This document shows positions 1-8,612 of a DNA stretch of 64,000 bases, piece after piece (the first letter of the stretch is position 1; each line of letters begins with the position of its first letter). The stretch is from DASYGT01 sp035999365 (lineage in GTDB: Bacteria; Actinomycetota; Actinomycetes; Mycobacteriales; Jatrophihabitantaceae): NCBI GenBank assembly GCA_035999365.1, contig DASYGT010000019.1, positions 1 to 64,000 of the forward strand, in the 5' to 3' direction. The translations under genes were made by a program, and so were the position numbers. The notes under the pieces were generated by a model. The model ran no database searches. It saw only the letters and a list, made by a program, of their open reading frames with translations, and was not told the DNA's origin.

Positions 1-767
1 AAACCATCGGGCGTGCGCCGGATCGCCCGCACGGTTGTCCCTGTGAGCACCGAGAAATGCCCGGCGTCAGCCAGCCGGCCGGGCAGCGTGCCGAGGCCGC
101 CCGTCAATGACACGAACATCGGATCTACCGACGGCCCGCGGGTGCCGACATCTGTGACCGAATGTGCTGCAGCAACCAGCGAGCCGCCCTCCCGCGTCAA
201 CCGCTCGGCGAGTGCAGGCATCGTCGCGCGCAGCGACAGCGCGTCGGCACGGCCGGCGTAGACACCGCCGAGCAATGGCTCGACGAGGCGGTCGGCGATC
301 TCGTTACCCAGCCGCTCGCGCACCAGCGCACCGACGGCGACGTCGTCGGCGAGTGGTGGCAGCGGTGTCGCATCCGGCTCGGCCGCAATGCGCGCAAGGG
401 CCGCGTGGCTCAGCGCACCAGACACGCGGGCGGCCTCGAGATCGCTCGGAATGCCGAACATCGTCTTCGCGGGCAGCGCCACACGAGCTCCCCCGACGCG
501 CAGCTGCGCGGACAGCGTCGTCGGGGTGATCAGCGCAGCGGCCCGACCGGCCGATCCGATCAGGTCGAGGCCTTCCGGCCGGCGCGCCAGCAGGGCCTCG
601 GCTCCGACGTCGACCTGGACACCGGCCACCGAACCGACCGCGAGCTTGCCGCCGAGGCGATCTGCCGCCTCGAGCACGATGACATCGACGCCGGGCAGCT
701 CGTCGGCCAGCTGCCAGGCGGCCGCCAGCCCGGAGATGCCGCCGCCGACGACGGCGACGACACTCAC
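1..767 (-). CDS. hemG: Protoporphyrinogen/coproporphyrinogen oxidase (HemG/HemY-type), C-terminus cut by window edge
   Basis: FAD-dependent oxidase of haem synthesis, converting (copro)porphyrinogen III to the porphyrin. The GTG start at 767 opens with the dinucleotide-binding motif GGGISG (residues 8-13), followed by an acidic strand end and a LGGK turn near residue 38, as in the HemY amine-oxidase superfamily. About 255 codons are present; the substrate and C-terminal FAD segments lie left of the window. The start overlaps the hemE stop by 4 nt (GTGA), so the two are translationally coupled in one haem operon. In actinobacteria this family usually works in the coproporphyrin-dependent route, so the enzyme may act on coproporphyrinogen. 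Confidence 0.9.
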   Translation of the reverse strand, partial: MSVVAVVGGGISGLAAAWQLADELPGVDVIVLEAADRLGGKLAVGSVAGVQVDVGAEALLARRPEGLDLIGSAGRAAALITPTTLSAQLRVGGARVALPAKTMFGIPSDLEAARVSGALSHAALARIAAEPDATPLPPLADDVAVGALVRERLGNEIADRLVEPLLGGVYAGRADALSLRATMPALAERLTREGGSLVAAAHSVTDVGTRGPSVDPMFVSLTGGLGTLPGRLADAGHFSVLTGTTVRAIRRTPDG

Positions 768-1837
768 AGCGAATGCACCAACTCGACCACGCGGGTGAGC
801 ACGCCCGGATCGGTGTCGGGCAGGACGCCGTGCCCCAGATTGAAGATGTGCCCGTCGGCCGCACGCCCATCGGCGACCACCCGCCGCACCTCCCGCTCGA
901 TTACCGGCCACTCGGCCAGCAACACCGCGGGGTCGAGATTGCCTTGCACGACTGCACCGGGGCCGAGCCGTGTCGCCGCCTCGGTGAGCGGCACCCGCCA
1001 GTCGACCCCCACGACGTCGGCGCCGACCGCACGCATCGACGCCAGCAGCTCACCGGTGCCCACTCCGAAGTGGATGCGCGGCCGTCCGTCCTTCGCGAGC
1101 GGCTCGAGCACCGCCCGGCTGTGCGGCGCGGCGAACGTCTCGTAGTCGGCACGGGACAGCGCACCCGCCCACGAGTCGAACAGCTGCACCGCGGCCGCCC
1201 CCGCGTCGATCTGCACCTGCAGGAACGCACGCGAGATCACCGCGAGGCGTGCGAGCAGGTCGTGCCAGAGTTCGGGGCTGCCGTACATGAACGCCTTGGT
1301 GCGGGCGTGATCTTTGGACGGGCCGCCCTCGACGAGGTAGCTCGCGAGCGTGAACGGCGCACCTGCGAAGCCGATCAGCGGCGTATCCCCCAGGGTCGCC
1401 ACCAGTTCGCGCACCGCGGTGGTGACGAATCCGACGTCGCCGGGTTCCAGTGCACGGAGCCGGCGAAGATCGTCGGCAGACCGGATGGGCTCGTCGATGA
1501 CGGGTCCGACGCCGGGGACGATGTCGACGCCGACGCCCACGGCCACCAGCGGCACGACGATGTCGGAGAAGAAGATCGCCGCGTCGACCCCATGGCGTCG
1601 CACCGGCTGCAGCGTGATCTCGGTGATCAACTCCGGCGTGCGGCAGGCCTCCAACATCGCGTTGCCTGCGCGTAGCGCCCGGTACTCCGGCAGCGATCGT
1701 CCTGCCTGGCGCATGAACCACACCGGCGGGCGCAGCCCCGGACGGCCGGACGCCGCTCGGACGAGCAGGGAATCGCCGGCTCCGGCGGCGTCGAGGCCCG
1801 GCGGAACGGACGTTTCAGGGATGGACATCACCACCAT
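764..1837 (-). CDS. hemE: Uroporphyrinogen III decarboxylase
   Basis: Cytosolic enzyme that decarboxylates the four acetate side chains of uroporphyrinogen III to give coproporphyrinogen III. Family signatures are visible: the N-terminal substrate-binding segment with WFMRQAGRSLPEYR, the FFSD loop, GFAGAPFTLASY in the middle and a C-terminal HFGVGTGELL stretch. The 357-residue length is typical. The open frame runs further upstream, but the product begins to look like HemE only near MSIPETS. Starts at 1837 or 1828 are both possible and neither has a strong Shine-Dalgarno. The stop overlaps the hemG start. Confidence 0.95.
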   Translation of the reverse strand: MVVMSIPETSVPPGLDAAGAGDSLLVRAASGRPGLRPPVWFMRQAGRSLPEYRALRAGNAMLEACRTPELITEITLQPVRRHGVDAAIFFSDIVVPLVAVGVGVDIVPGVGPVIDEPIRSADDLRRLRALEPGDVGFVTTAVRELVATLGDTPLIGFAGAPFTLASYLVEGGPSKDHARTKAFMYGSPELWHDLLARLAVISRAFLQVQIDAGAAAVQLFDSWAGALSRADYETFAAPHSRAVLEPLAKDGRPRIHFGVGTGELLASMRAVGADVVGVDWRVPLTEAATRLGPGAVVQGNLDPAVLLAEWPVIEREVRRVVADGRAADGHIFNLGHGVLPDTDPGVLTRVVELVHSL

Positions 1838-1954
1838 CGTTGCATGTCGCCCGCTGCCGACGGCGCGCCTTCGGGGAATTGTCGGTGCCCCATGCCAGCG
1901 TAGGAACGTCGATCGCAGGGGCGAATCGACGGGTGCGACGCGAGGGGGTAAGCC

Positions 1955-2152
1955 ATGTTCGCCGAGCTGTTCCTGCACTGTCCCGTGTGCGCGAAGGTCA
2001 GCCTTGTCGAGACACCGCCCTGTAGCGACGGTCATGGCGAGCACTGCCCTGATCGTGCGTGCGCAACCTGTGGCACGGCCCTGTTCGTCGACCCGCTCAC
2101 GGCCCGGTCCACGCAGCAGCATTCCTCGCATCCGGGTCGGCGAGCCGCCTGA
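1955..2152 (+). CDS. Small zinc-ribbon-like protein
   Basis: A 65-residue protein with two Cys pairs, HCPVCAK near residue 8 and CATCGTAL near residue 36, plus extra Cys and His between them. This is the arrangement of a small zinc ribbon. It lies divergently from hemE, and similar short Cys-rich proteins are, to my knowledge, found beside hemE in other actinobacteria. No function is known. The GTAAGCC before the ATG is a weak ribosome site. The coding call rests on the Cys spacing and position rather than length. Confidence 0.7.
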   Translation: MFAELFLHCPVCAKVSLVETPPCSDGHGEHCPDRACATCGTALFVDPLTARSTQQHSSHPGRRAA

Positions 2153-2195
2153 GCACGAGTACGCTCCCGTGTCCCCACTCCAACCACTCCGTCAG

Positions 2196-2795
2196 GTGAG
2201 CGACGTGGACGACGATCCCCAGCCTGCGCCGTCGGAGGATGCCGACGCGGCAAGCCCTGACGTCTTCCGGCAGGCCGTCTCGAGCCTGACGAGCACCCGC
2301 GTCCGCCCCGAGGTCCACGTCGAACCGCTGCGCCCCCCACAGCGGCTGGCGCCGTGGAGTTACGCGATCTCGGCGGACGTCCGCGTCCCGGACGGTACTG
2401 AACTGGCCACCGGCCGCCTGGTGCTGCTGCACGACCCGGACGGGGTCGATGCGTGGGAAGGCGTGCTCCGGTTGGTCGCCTACGCCTCCGCCGAGCTCGA
2501 CTCGCAGATGGGCGTCGATCCGATGCTGCCCGCCGTCGGCTGGAGCTGGCTCACCGGTGCGCTCGACGACCGGCATGCCGCCTACCGCGCCGCCGGGGGA
2601 ACGGTCACCCAGACCACCTCTACACGCTTCGGCGACATCGCCGGGCCACGCACCACGATCGAACTCGAGCTGCGCGCATCGTGGACGGCCGACACAGCTG
2701 ATCTCGCCCCGCACCTACACGCCTTCGTCGACATGATCTGCGCGGCGGCCGGGTTGCCGCCCGAGGGTGTCACCCTGTTGACTCCTGGCGCGTGA
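2196..2795 (+). CDS. DUF3000 family protein
   Basis: Actinobacteria-specific protein of about 199 residues with unknown function. After an acidic N-terminal tail (about 15 residues) the core carries the conserved pattern of a DUF3000 protein, including WSYAISADV, GRLVLLHDPDG, VGWSWLTGAL and TSTRFGDIAG. The GTG at 2196 begins the acidic segment; codons further upstream belong to the hemE-side intergenic region. Its stop overlaps the rnd start (GTGA). The pairing of DUF3000 with RNase D is widely conserved and suggests a role near RNA processing, which is inference only. Confidence 0.85.
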   Translation: MSDVDDDPQPAPSEDADAASPDVFRQAVSSLTSTRVRPEVHVEPLRPPQRLAPWSYAISADVRVPDGTELATGRLVLLHDPDGVDAWEGVLRLVAYASAELDSQMGVDPMLPAVGWSWLTGALDDRHAAYRAAGGTVTQTTSTRFGDIAGPRTTIELELRASWTADTADLAPHLHAFVDMICAAAGLPPEGVTLLTPGA

Positions 2796-4036
2796 GCGAT
2801 CCGGACGGGCAGGAACCCGAAGACCCCGGCGCGGAGGCGGCCCCCGAGGCGCCGTTGCTGCGCGAACCTGCCGAGGGCGTTCCCGAGCCCATCGTCACGA
2901 GCGCGGCACTGGCCGAGCTCGCCGCTCGCATGCGGCTCGGCACCGGGCCCGTCGCCGTCGACGCCGAGCGCGCCTCGGGCTACCGGTACAGCCAGCGCGC
3001 CTACCTCGTCCAGCTGCGCCGCACCGGGGTCGGCACCGCACTCATCGACCCGATCGAGGTCCCCGATCTCAGCCCTCTCGCCGACGCGATCGGTGACGCG
3101 GAATGGATCCTGCACGCCGCGAACCAGGACCTTCCCTGCCTCGCCGAGATCGGGTTGCGGCCGCACCGGTTGTTCGACACCGAGCTGGCCGGACGACTCC
3201 TGGGCGACGAAAGGGTAGCCCTCGGCACGATGGTCGAGCAGCACCTCGGTGTGCGGCTCGAGAAGGGGCACTCGGCAGCCGACTGGAGTACCCGTCCGCT
3301 GCCGCACGACTGGCTCGTGTACGCGGCCCTCGACGTCGAGCTGTTGATCCCGCTCCGGGACGTGCTCGCCCGTACCCTCGACGACGCGGGCAAGCTCGGC
3401 TGGGCGGAGCAGGAGTTCGAGGCGGTGCGCGAGGCCCCGCCATCCCCACCGCGCGTCGACCCCTGGCGCCGCACGTCCGGTATCCACCGCATTCGTTCGC
3501 GCCGGCAACTCGCCCTCGTTCAGGCCCTCTGGGAGGCACGTGACGGGTACGCGGCCGAGCGCGACGTCGCTCCCGGCCGCACCCTGCCTGACGCGGCCAT
3601 CGTCGATGCCGCCCGCGCCGAGCCGAAGGCGCCGGCACAGTTGGCGGCGCTGCCGATCTTCGGGGGTAGCCGCCAGCGACGCCAGCTTTCCCGGTGGTTC
3701 GCGGCCATAGAGCGCGGCCGGGCCGTGCCCGACACAGAACTGCCGCCGATCACCGTCAGTCTGGCCGACTCGATCCCGCCGTCGGCACGGTGGCGCGACC
3801 GTGATCCTGAGGCAGCGGCCCGCCTGGCGGCCGTCCGCGCCTCGGTGACCGAGATCGCCGCAGCCCATCAGGTGCTTGCCCAGAACCTGCTCGCCTCCGA
3901 TGCGGTCCGGCGACTGGCGTGGCAGCCGCCGGTGCCCGTGACCGCGGCGAGCGTCGGCGCCCAGCTTGCTCGGGCCGGGGCCCGCCCCTGGCAGATCGCG
4001 CTCACCGCCGAGGCACTTGTGGCCGCCCTCACCTGA
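2792..4036 (+). CDS. rnd: Ribonuclease D
   Basis: 3'-to-5' exoribonuclease of the DEDDy family with an HRDC domain. DEDD motifs are visible: VAVDAERASG near residue 55 (Exo I), LHAANQDLPCL near residue 105 (Exo II) and YAALDVELL near residue 180 (Exo III, Tyr and Asp). The HRDC-like region begins around residue 220 and a second helical segment follows. The 414-residue length is typical of actinobacterial homologues, longer than the E. coli enzyme. Its GTG start overlaps the DUF3000 stop by 4 nt. The first 40 residues are acidic and Pro-rich. Confidence 0.93.
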   Translation: MSDPDGQEPEDPGAEAAPEAPLLREPAEGVPEPIVTSAALAELAARMRLGTGPVAVDAERASGYRYSQRAYLVQLRRTGVGTALIDPIEVPDLSPLADAIGDAEWILHAANQDLPCLAEIGLRPHRLFDTELAGRLLGDERVALGTMVEQHLGVRLEKGHSAADWSTRPLPHDWLVYAALDVELLIPLRDVLARTLDDAGKLGWAEQEFEAVREAPPSPPRVDPWRRTSGIHRIRSRRQLALVQALWEARDGYAAERDVAPGRTLPDAAIVDAARAEPKAPAQLAALPIFGGSRQRRQLSRWFAAIERGRAVPDTELPPITVSLADSIPPSARWRDRDPEAAARLAAVRASVTEIAAAHQVLAQNLLASDAVRRLAWQPPVPVTAASVGAQLARAGARPWQIALTAEALVAALT

Positions 4037-4061
4037 CCACCACGCTCTGCGGCGCCGGCGG

Positions 4062-4085
4062 TAGGCTAAGTTACCCGCCAGTAAC
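4062..4085 (+). promoter_or_regulatory. Candidate fadAJ promoter -10 and palindromic operator
   Basis: A TAGGCT hexamer at 4062-4067 can serve as a -10 element. Just downstream, 4070-4085 reads GTTACCCGCCAGTAAC, an inverted repeat with perfect 5-nt arms (GTTAC/GTAAC) and a 6-nt spacer. The repeat lies 16 nt before the fadA GTG and just ahead of its ribosome site GAGGAGC (about 4089). This placement fits a repressor site, possibly of a TetR or FadR-type fatty-acid regulator. No regulator gene lies adjacent, and no clear -35 was found. Confidence 0.45.
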
Positions 4086-4101
4086 GAGCGAGGAGCTCCC
4101 C

Positions 4102-5316
4102 GTGCCTGCTTCCCTGCGCGACGTCGTGTTCGTCGATGGGGCCCGTACCCCGTTCGGCAAAGCCGGCGCCAAGGGCATCTACGCCGAGACCAGGGCCGAC
4201 GACCTGATCGTCACCGTCATCCGCGAGCTGCTGCGCCGTCATCCGGAGCTGCCGCCCGAGCGGATCGACGAGGTCGCGATCGCCGCGACGACGCAGATCG
4301 GCGACCAGGGCCTCACCCTCGGCCGGGTCGCCGGCATCCTGGCCGGGCTGCCGACGACCGTCCCCGGCTATTCGATCGACCGCATGTGTGCGGGCGCGAT
4401 GACAGCCGTCACCACCGTGTCCGGCGGCATCGCCTTCGGCGCATACGACGTGGCCATTGCCGGCGGGGTCGAGCACATGGGGCGGCACCCGATGGGTGAG
4501 GGCGTCGACCCGAACCCGCGCTTCGTCTCCGAAAAGCTGGTCGACCCGTCCGCCCTGAACATGGGCATGACGGCCGAGAACCTGCACGACCGCTTCCCGC
4601 ACCTGACCAAGCAGCGCGCTGACGCCTACGCCGCGGCCAGCCAGGCCAAACTCGCGAAGGCCTACGCCGACGGCAAGATCGAACCCGATCTCGTGCCGAT
4701 GCTCACCCGCTCGCAGGCGAACGGATGGGGGCTGGCGACGAAGGACGAACCTCCCCGACCTGGCACGACCGTCGAGGAACTCGCCGCCCTGAAGACACCA
4801 TTCCGCCCCCACGGCCGGGTCACCGCAGGCAACGCCGCAGGTCTCAACGACGGCGCGACTGCGTGCATCCTGGCCAGCGCCGGCGCGGCGGCCGAACTCG
4901 GCCTGCCGGTGCGAATGCGCCTGGTCGGCTACGGCTTCGCCGGGGTCGATCCGTCGGTGATGGGTGTCGGACCGATCCCCTCCACCGAGAAGGCATTGCG
5001 GGCCACCGGACTGTCGATCGACGACATCGGTCTGTTCGAACTCAACGAGGCCTTCGCCGTCCAGGTGCTGGCGTTCCTCGACCACTACGGCATCGCCGAC
5101 GACGACCCGCGGGTGAACCCGTACGGCGGGGCGATCGCCATAGGCCACCCGCTGGCATCGTCGGGCGTGCGGCTGATGACGCAACTCGCTCGCCAGTTCG
5201 CCGACCATCCCGAGGCGCGCTACGGCCTCACCGCGATGTGCGTCGGCATCGGCCAGGGAGGCACCGTCATCTGGGAGAACCCGCACCACGCGGCCTACAC
5301 AGGGAGCAACGCATGA
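4102..5316 (+). CDS. fadA: Acetyl-CoA C-acyltransferase (thiolase)
   Basis: Thiolase catalysing the last step of beta-oxidation, splitting 3-ketoacyl-CoA with CoA. The acyl-accepting Cys is at residue 96 in SIDRMCAGAM; the C-terminal GGAIAIGHPLASSG (His) and TAMCVGIGQGG (second Cys) blocks and the NEAFAVQ block complete the active site. The 404-residue length is typical. The GTG at 4102 follows GAGGAGC by a good distance. The stop overlaps the fadJ ATG, so the two subunits of the oxidation complex are co-translated. It may be controlled through the palindrome just upstream. Confidence 0.95.
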   Translation: MPASLRDVVFVDGARTPFGKAGAKGIYAETRADDLIVTVIRELLRRHPELPPERIDEVAIAATTQIGDQGLTLGRVAGILAGLPTTVPGYSIDRMCAGAMTAVTTVSGGIAFGAYDVAIAGGVEHMGRHPMGEGVDPNPRFVSEKLVDPSALNMGMTAENLHDRFPHLTKQRADAYAAASQAKLAKAYADGKIEPDLVPMLTRSQANGWGLATKDEPPRPGTTVEELAALKTPFRPHGRVTAGNAAGLNDGATACILASAGAAAELGLPVRMRLVGYGFAGVDPSVMGVGPIPSTEKALRATGLSIDDIGLFELNEAFAVQVLAFLDHYGIADDDPRVNPYGGAIAIGHPLASSGVRLMTQLARQFADHPEARYGLTAMCVGIGQGGTVIWENPHHAAYTGSNA

Positions 5317-7400
5317 GCACGGCAACGCTGCCCGACGAGGTCGTCACCGCGGCCCTCGTCCGTTATCTCGATGTTCCCGGCGTCGCCGGCGAGGTCGCGC
5401 TGATCACTCTCGAGAACGGCCTCGACCACACCCGCCCGTCGACGTTCGGGCCGGCCGGGCTGGCCTCGCTGGACGACGCGATGGACCAGATCGAGGCACA
5501 CGCACCGCGCGTCGCGGCGATCGCGGTCACGGGCAAGCCGTTCATCTTCGCCGTCGGTGCGGACATCAGCGGGGTGCCGTCGATCCACACCCGCGAGCAG
5601 GCGCTGGAGATCGGCCGCCTCGGGCACCGCGTGTTCCGGCGCTTCACCGACAGTGCGGTCCCGACCTTCGCTTTCGTCAACGGTGCGGTGATGGGTGGCG
5701 GGCTCGAGCTGGCGCTGCACTGCCATTACCGCACGCTGGCCAAGAAGGCCGCGGCGATCGCTTTCCCGGAGGTCTTCCTCGGCCTGGTCCCTGGTTGGGG
5801 CGGCACACAGTTGCTGCCACGGCTGATCGGCCCCCAAGGCGCCGTCAAGGTGATCATCGAGAACGCGATGAATCAGAACAAGATGCTCAGCCCGGCGCAG
5901 GCGGTTGAGCTCGGCGTCGTCGACCTGCTCCTCGACGATGCCGACTTCGTGCCGCAGTCGCTGGCGTGGCTCGCGGGCGTGCTCGACGGCTCGACGCAGG
6001 TCGCGCGCCCCGACCATTCGGGCGCGGACTGGGATTCGGCGATCGCCGCGGGGCGCGCGTTCGCCGACGGCAAGATCCATGGTGCTGCTCCAGCCCCGTA
6101 CCGCGCGCTCGACCTCATCGCGATGGCCCGCACCGCCGACCTCACCTCCGGAACGGCTGCGGAGGACGACGCGTTGGCCGACCTGATCATGGGTGACGAG
6201 CTGCGCAGCAGCCTCTACGCCTTCGACCTGGTGAACAAGCGCGCGAAGCGACCCGCCGGCGCGCCGGACAAGGCGTTGGCCCGGCCGGTCACCAAGGTCG
6301 GTGTCGTCGGTGCCGGCCTGATGGCCAGCCAACTTGCGCTGCTGTTCGCCCGGCGCCTCGAGGTGCCGGTGGTGATGACCGACCTCGACCAAGAGCGTCT
6401 GGACAAGGGTGTCGGCTACGTCCACGCCGAGATCGACCAGCTGCTCGCCAAGGGGCGGTTGAACCCGGACAAGGCGAACCGCCTCAAGGCCTTGGTAAGT
6501 GGTTCGCTCACGAAGGACGCCTTCGCCGACGCAGACGTCGTCATCGAGGCCGTCTTCGAAGAGATCAAGATCAAGAAGCAGGTGTTCGCCGAGGTCGAGG
6601 AGCATGTCGGCCCCGAGGCGCTGCTGCTCACGAACACTTCGTCGCTGTCGGTCACCGAGATGGCCGCCGACCTCGCGCACCCCGAGCGCGTAGTCGGGTT
6701 CCACTTCTTCAACCCCGTCGCTGTGCTTCCGCTGCTCGAGATCGTGCGCGCCGAGCGCACCGACGATGCCTCGCTCGCCACCGCGTTTGCCATCGGCAAG
6801 AAACTCGGCAAGTCGTCGGTGCTGGTGAAGGACGCTCCGGCATTCGTCGTCAACCGCCTGCTCACCCGGTTCTTGGGCGAGGTCACCGCGACCGTCGACG
6901 AGGGCACGCCGATCGAGGTCGCCGACGCCGCGCTTGCACCGCTCGGTCTGCCGATGAGCCCGTTCGTGCTGCTGGCCCTCGTCGGCCCGGCCGTCGCACT
7001 GCATGTCAGCGAGACGATGCACGCGGCGTTCCCTGGTCGCTTCTCGGTGAGCGAGAACTCGCGGCGTCTCGTCGCGGCCGGCAAGGGCGGCATCTACGCG
7101 TGGGACGAGACCGGCCAGCACATCGACCCGGACGTCCAGGCGCTGTTCGTGCAGGGTGACTCGCCGAGTTCGGTCGAACAGGTTCGCGAACGCGCGCTGG
7201 CGGCATTGGCCGACGAAGTCCGGATCATGCTCGACGAGGGTGTCGTTGCCGCACCGCAGGACATCGACCTGTGCATGATTCTCGGCGCCGGCTGGCCGTT
7301 CCACCTCGGCGGCATCACCCCGTACCTCGACCGGGCCGGGGTCAGCGAGGCGGTCACCGGCCGCCGGTTCCTCGAACGAGGCGTGGCGTCGCTGCCCTGA
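5313..7400 (+). CDS. fadJ: 3-hydroxyacyl-CoA dehydrogenase / enoyl-CoA hydratase multifunctional subunit
   Basis: Multifunctional beta-oxidation alpha subunit of 695 residues. The N-terminal crotonase part carries GADISG, the oxyanion segment NGAVMGGGLELALHC and the catalytic-Glu block FPEVFLGLVPGWGG. The NAD-binding dehydrogenase half begins near residue 325 with KVGVVGAGLMASQLA, a variant of the usual GxGxMGxGIA. It is followed by GFHFFNPVAVLPLLEIV, with the catalytic His. The C-terminal helical domain is complete. It overlaps fadA by ATGA and has AGGGAGC upstream. It acts together with FadA in the cytosol on 2-enoyl-CoA substrates. Confidence 0.95.
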   Translation: MSTATLPDEVVTAALVRYLDVPGVAGEVALITLENGLDHTRPSTFGPAGLASLDDAMDQIEAHAPRVAAIAVTGKPFIFAVGADISGVPSIHTREQALEIGRLGHRVFRRFTDSAVPTFAFVNGAVMGGGLELALHCHYRTLAKKAAAIAFPEVFLGLVPGWGGTQLLPRLIGPQGAVKVIIENAMNQNKMLSPAQAVELGVVDLLLDDADFVPQSLAWLAGVLDGSTQVARPDHSGADWDSAIAAGRAFADGKIHGAAPAPYRALDLIAMARTADLTSGTAAEDDALADLIMGDELRSSLYAFDLVNKRAKRPAGAPDKALARPVTKVGVVGAGLMASQLALLFARRLEVPVVMTDLDQERLDKGVGYVHAEIDQLLAKGRLNPDKANRLKALVSGSLTKDAFADADVVIEAVFEEIKIKKQVFAEVEEHVGPEALLLTNTSSLSVTEMAADLAHPERVVGFHFFNPVAVLPLLEIVRAERTDDASLATAFAIGKKLGKSSVLVKDAPAFVVNRLLTRFLGEVTATVDEGTPIEVADAALAPLGLPMSPFVLLALVGPAVALHVSETMHAAFPGRFSVSENSRRLVAAGKGGIYAWDETGQHIDPDVQALFVQGDSPSSVEQVRERALAALADEVRIMLDEGVVAAPQDIDLCMILGAGWPFHLGGITPYLDRAGVSEAVTGRRFLERGVASLP

Positions 7401-7412
7401 CCGATCGCGTGA

Positions 7413-8612
7413 TCAGGCGGCGCGGTCTGCGCCGCTGAGCGTCCGCGAGCCGGGCTGCGGCTGCTGGCGGGGCAGCTCGATCCGGATCGCCAAGCCACCG
7501 AACGGCGGGGCGGCGGCCTGCAGCCGACCGTGGTGGGCCTCGACGATCAGACGCACGATCGCCAGCCCCAGCCCTGCGCCGCGAGTCGAGGTACGCAGTC
7601 TCCCGCCGCGGCGGAACGGCTCGAACAGTGCGTCGACGTCGCTCGCCGCGATCACTGCTCCGCCGTTGGACACGTGCAACCACACGCGTTCGGACGTTTC
7701 GCCGGTGGTCAGCCGTAGCCAGCCTCCGGGGACGTTGTGCCTGATCGCGTTCTCGACCAGATTGCCGATGAGGCGCTCGAGCAGCCGGGGGTCGCCGACG
7801 GTGAGCGCGGGTTCGACGTCGGACTCGACCGTGACGTTCTTGTCCTGCGCCTCTGCGGCGACGCCCTCGAGCACGGATGGCACCAGCCTGCTGAGGTCGA
7901 CGGGCTCAATGACCTCGAGCTCGCCGCGACCCACTGCCTGTAGCCGGGCAAGCGTGAGCAGCGAGGCCACCAGCCGCTGCGCCCGCTCGGCAGCCTGCTC
8001 GACGACCTGACCCATCCGGCGCAGCTCCTGCGCATCGGCGTAGGGGTCGGCCAGCGTCACCTCCAGCTCGGTGCGGATCACCGACAGCGGTGTGCGCAGC
8101 TCGTGGCTGGCGTTGGCTACGAACAGCCGCTGGCTGTCGAAAGCGGCGTCCAGCCGGGCGAGCATCTCGTCGAACGTGTCAGCAAGCTCGCGCAGCTCAT
8201 CGTCGGGACCGCCGAGGTTGATCCGCTGGTCGAGCGTCTCGGTCGAGAGCTGCTTGGCCGTCTGGGTGAGCCGGGCGATCGGGCGCAGGGCCTGCTTGGC
8301 GAGCAGGTAGCCGCCGGTGGTGCCGATCACCACGATGATGCCGAAGTAGATCAATCCGGTGTGCAGCAGATAGTTCACCGCGCTCGTCTGCGCGTTGTGC
8401 ACCAACGTGACGGGGTCGCCGGAGTAGACGACATGCCCTACCTGATCCTTGATCGTGAGCCTGCCGTGGCTGTTGTTGTACAGGGGCAGCTGCGCGATGG
8501 AGCGATCGAGCAGGACGACCGAGGTGAACAGGAGTGAGACACCGACGAGAAGCACCAGACCGCCGTAGAGCAACGCCATACGGATCCGCAGCGTTGGGCG
8601 GAATAGCCTCAC
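7413..8612 (-). CDS. Sensor histidine kinase
   Basis: Membrane histidine kinase of 399 residues. Membrane segments lie at about 12-35 and 82-105, enclosing a short extracytoplasmic sensor loop of about 45 residues; a HAMP domain follows (about 105-158). The phospho-accepting His is residue 170 in NASHELRTPLSVI. The ATPase region carries the N box (IGNLVENAIRHN) and the glycine-rich GAGLGLAIV. It overlaps the response regulator by 4 nt, so the pair is an operon. The ligand is not evident; the loop is too small for a known sensor fold. It converges on fadJ with 12 nt between stops. Confidence 0.92.
   Translation of the reverse strand: MRLFRPTLRIRMALLYGGLVLLVGVSLLFTSVVLLDRSIAQLPLYNNSHGRLTIKDQVGHVVYSGDPVTLVHNAQTSAVNYLLHTGLIYFGIIVVIGTTGGYLLAKQALRPIARLTQTAKQLSTETLDQRINLGGPDDELRELADTFDEMLARLDAAFDSQRLFVANASHELRTPLSVIRTELEVTLADPYADAQELRRMGQVVEQAAERAQRLVASLLTLARLQAVGRGELEVIEPVDLSRLVPSVLEGVAAEAQDKNVTVESDVEPALTVGDPRLLERLIGNLVENAIRHNVPGGWLRLTTGETSERVWLHVSNGGAVIAASDVDALFEPFRRGGRLRTSTRGAGLGLAIVRLIVEAHHGRLQAAAPPFGGLAIRIELPRQQPQPGSRTLSGADRAA

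Noticed and set aside
2582..3868. Minus-strand frame opposite rnd
   Set aside because: Antisense shadow with no recognisable motif, while the plus strand has complete RNase D motifs.
4061..4078. Possible IdeR box (GTAGGCTAAGTTACCC)
   Set aside because: Only the TAGGCTAA half matches the IdeR consensus; the better explanation is a -10 plus the GTTAC/GTAAC palindrome.
5295..7304. Long minus-strand frame (669 codons) opposite fadJ
   Set aside because: Arg/Glu/Asp/Gly-biased sequence without domain features, wholly antisense to a well-recognised gene; typical of high-GC shadow frames.
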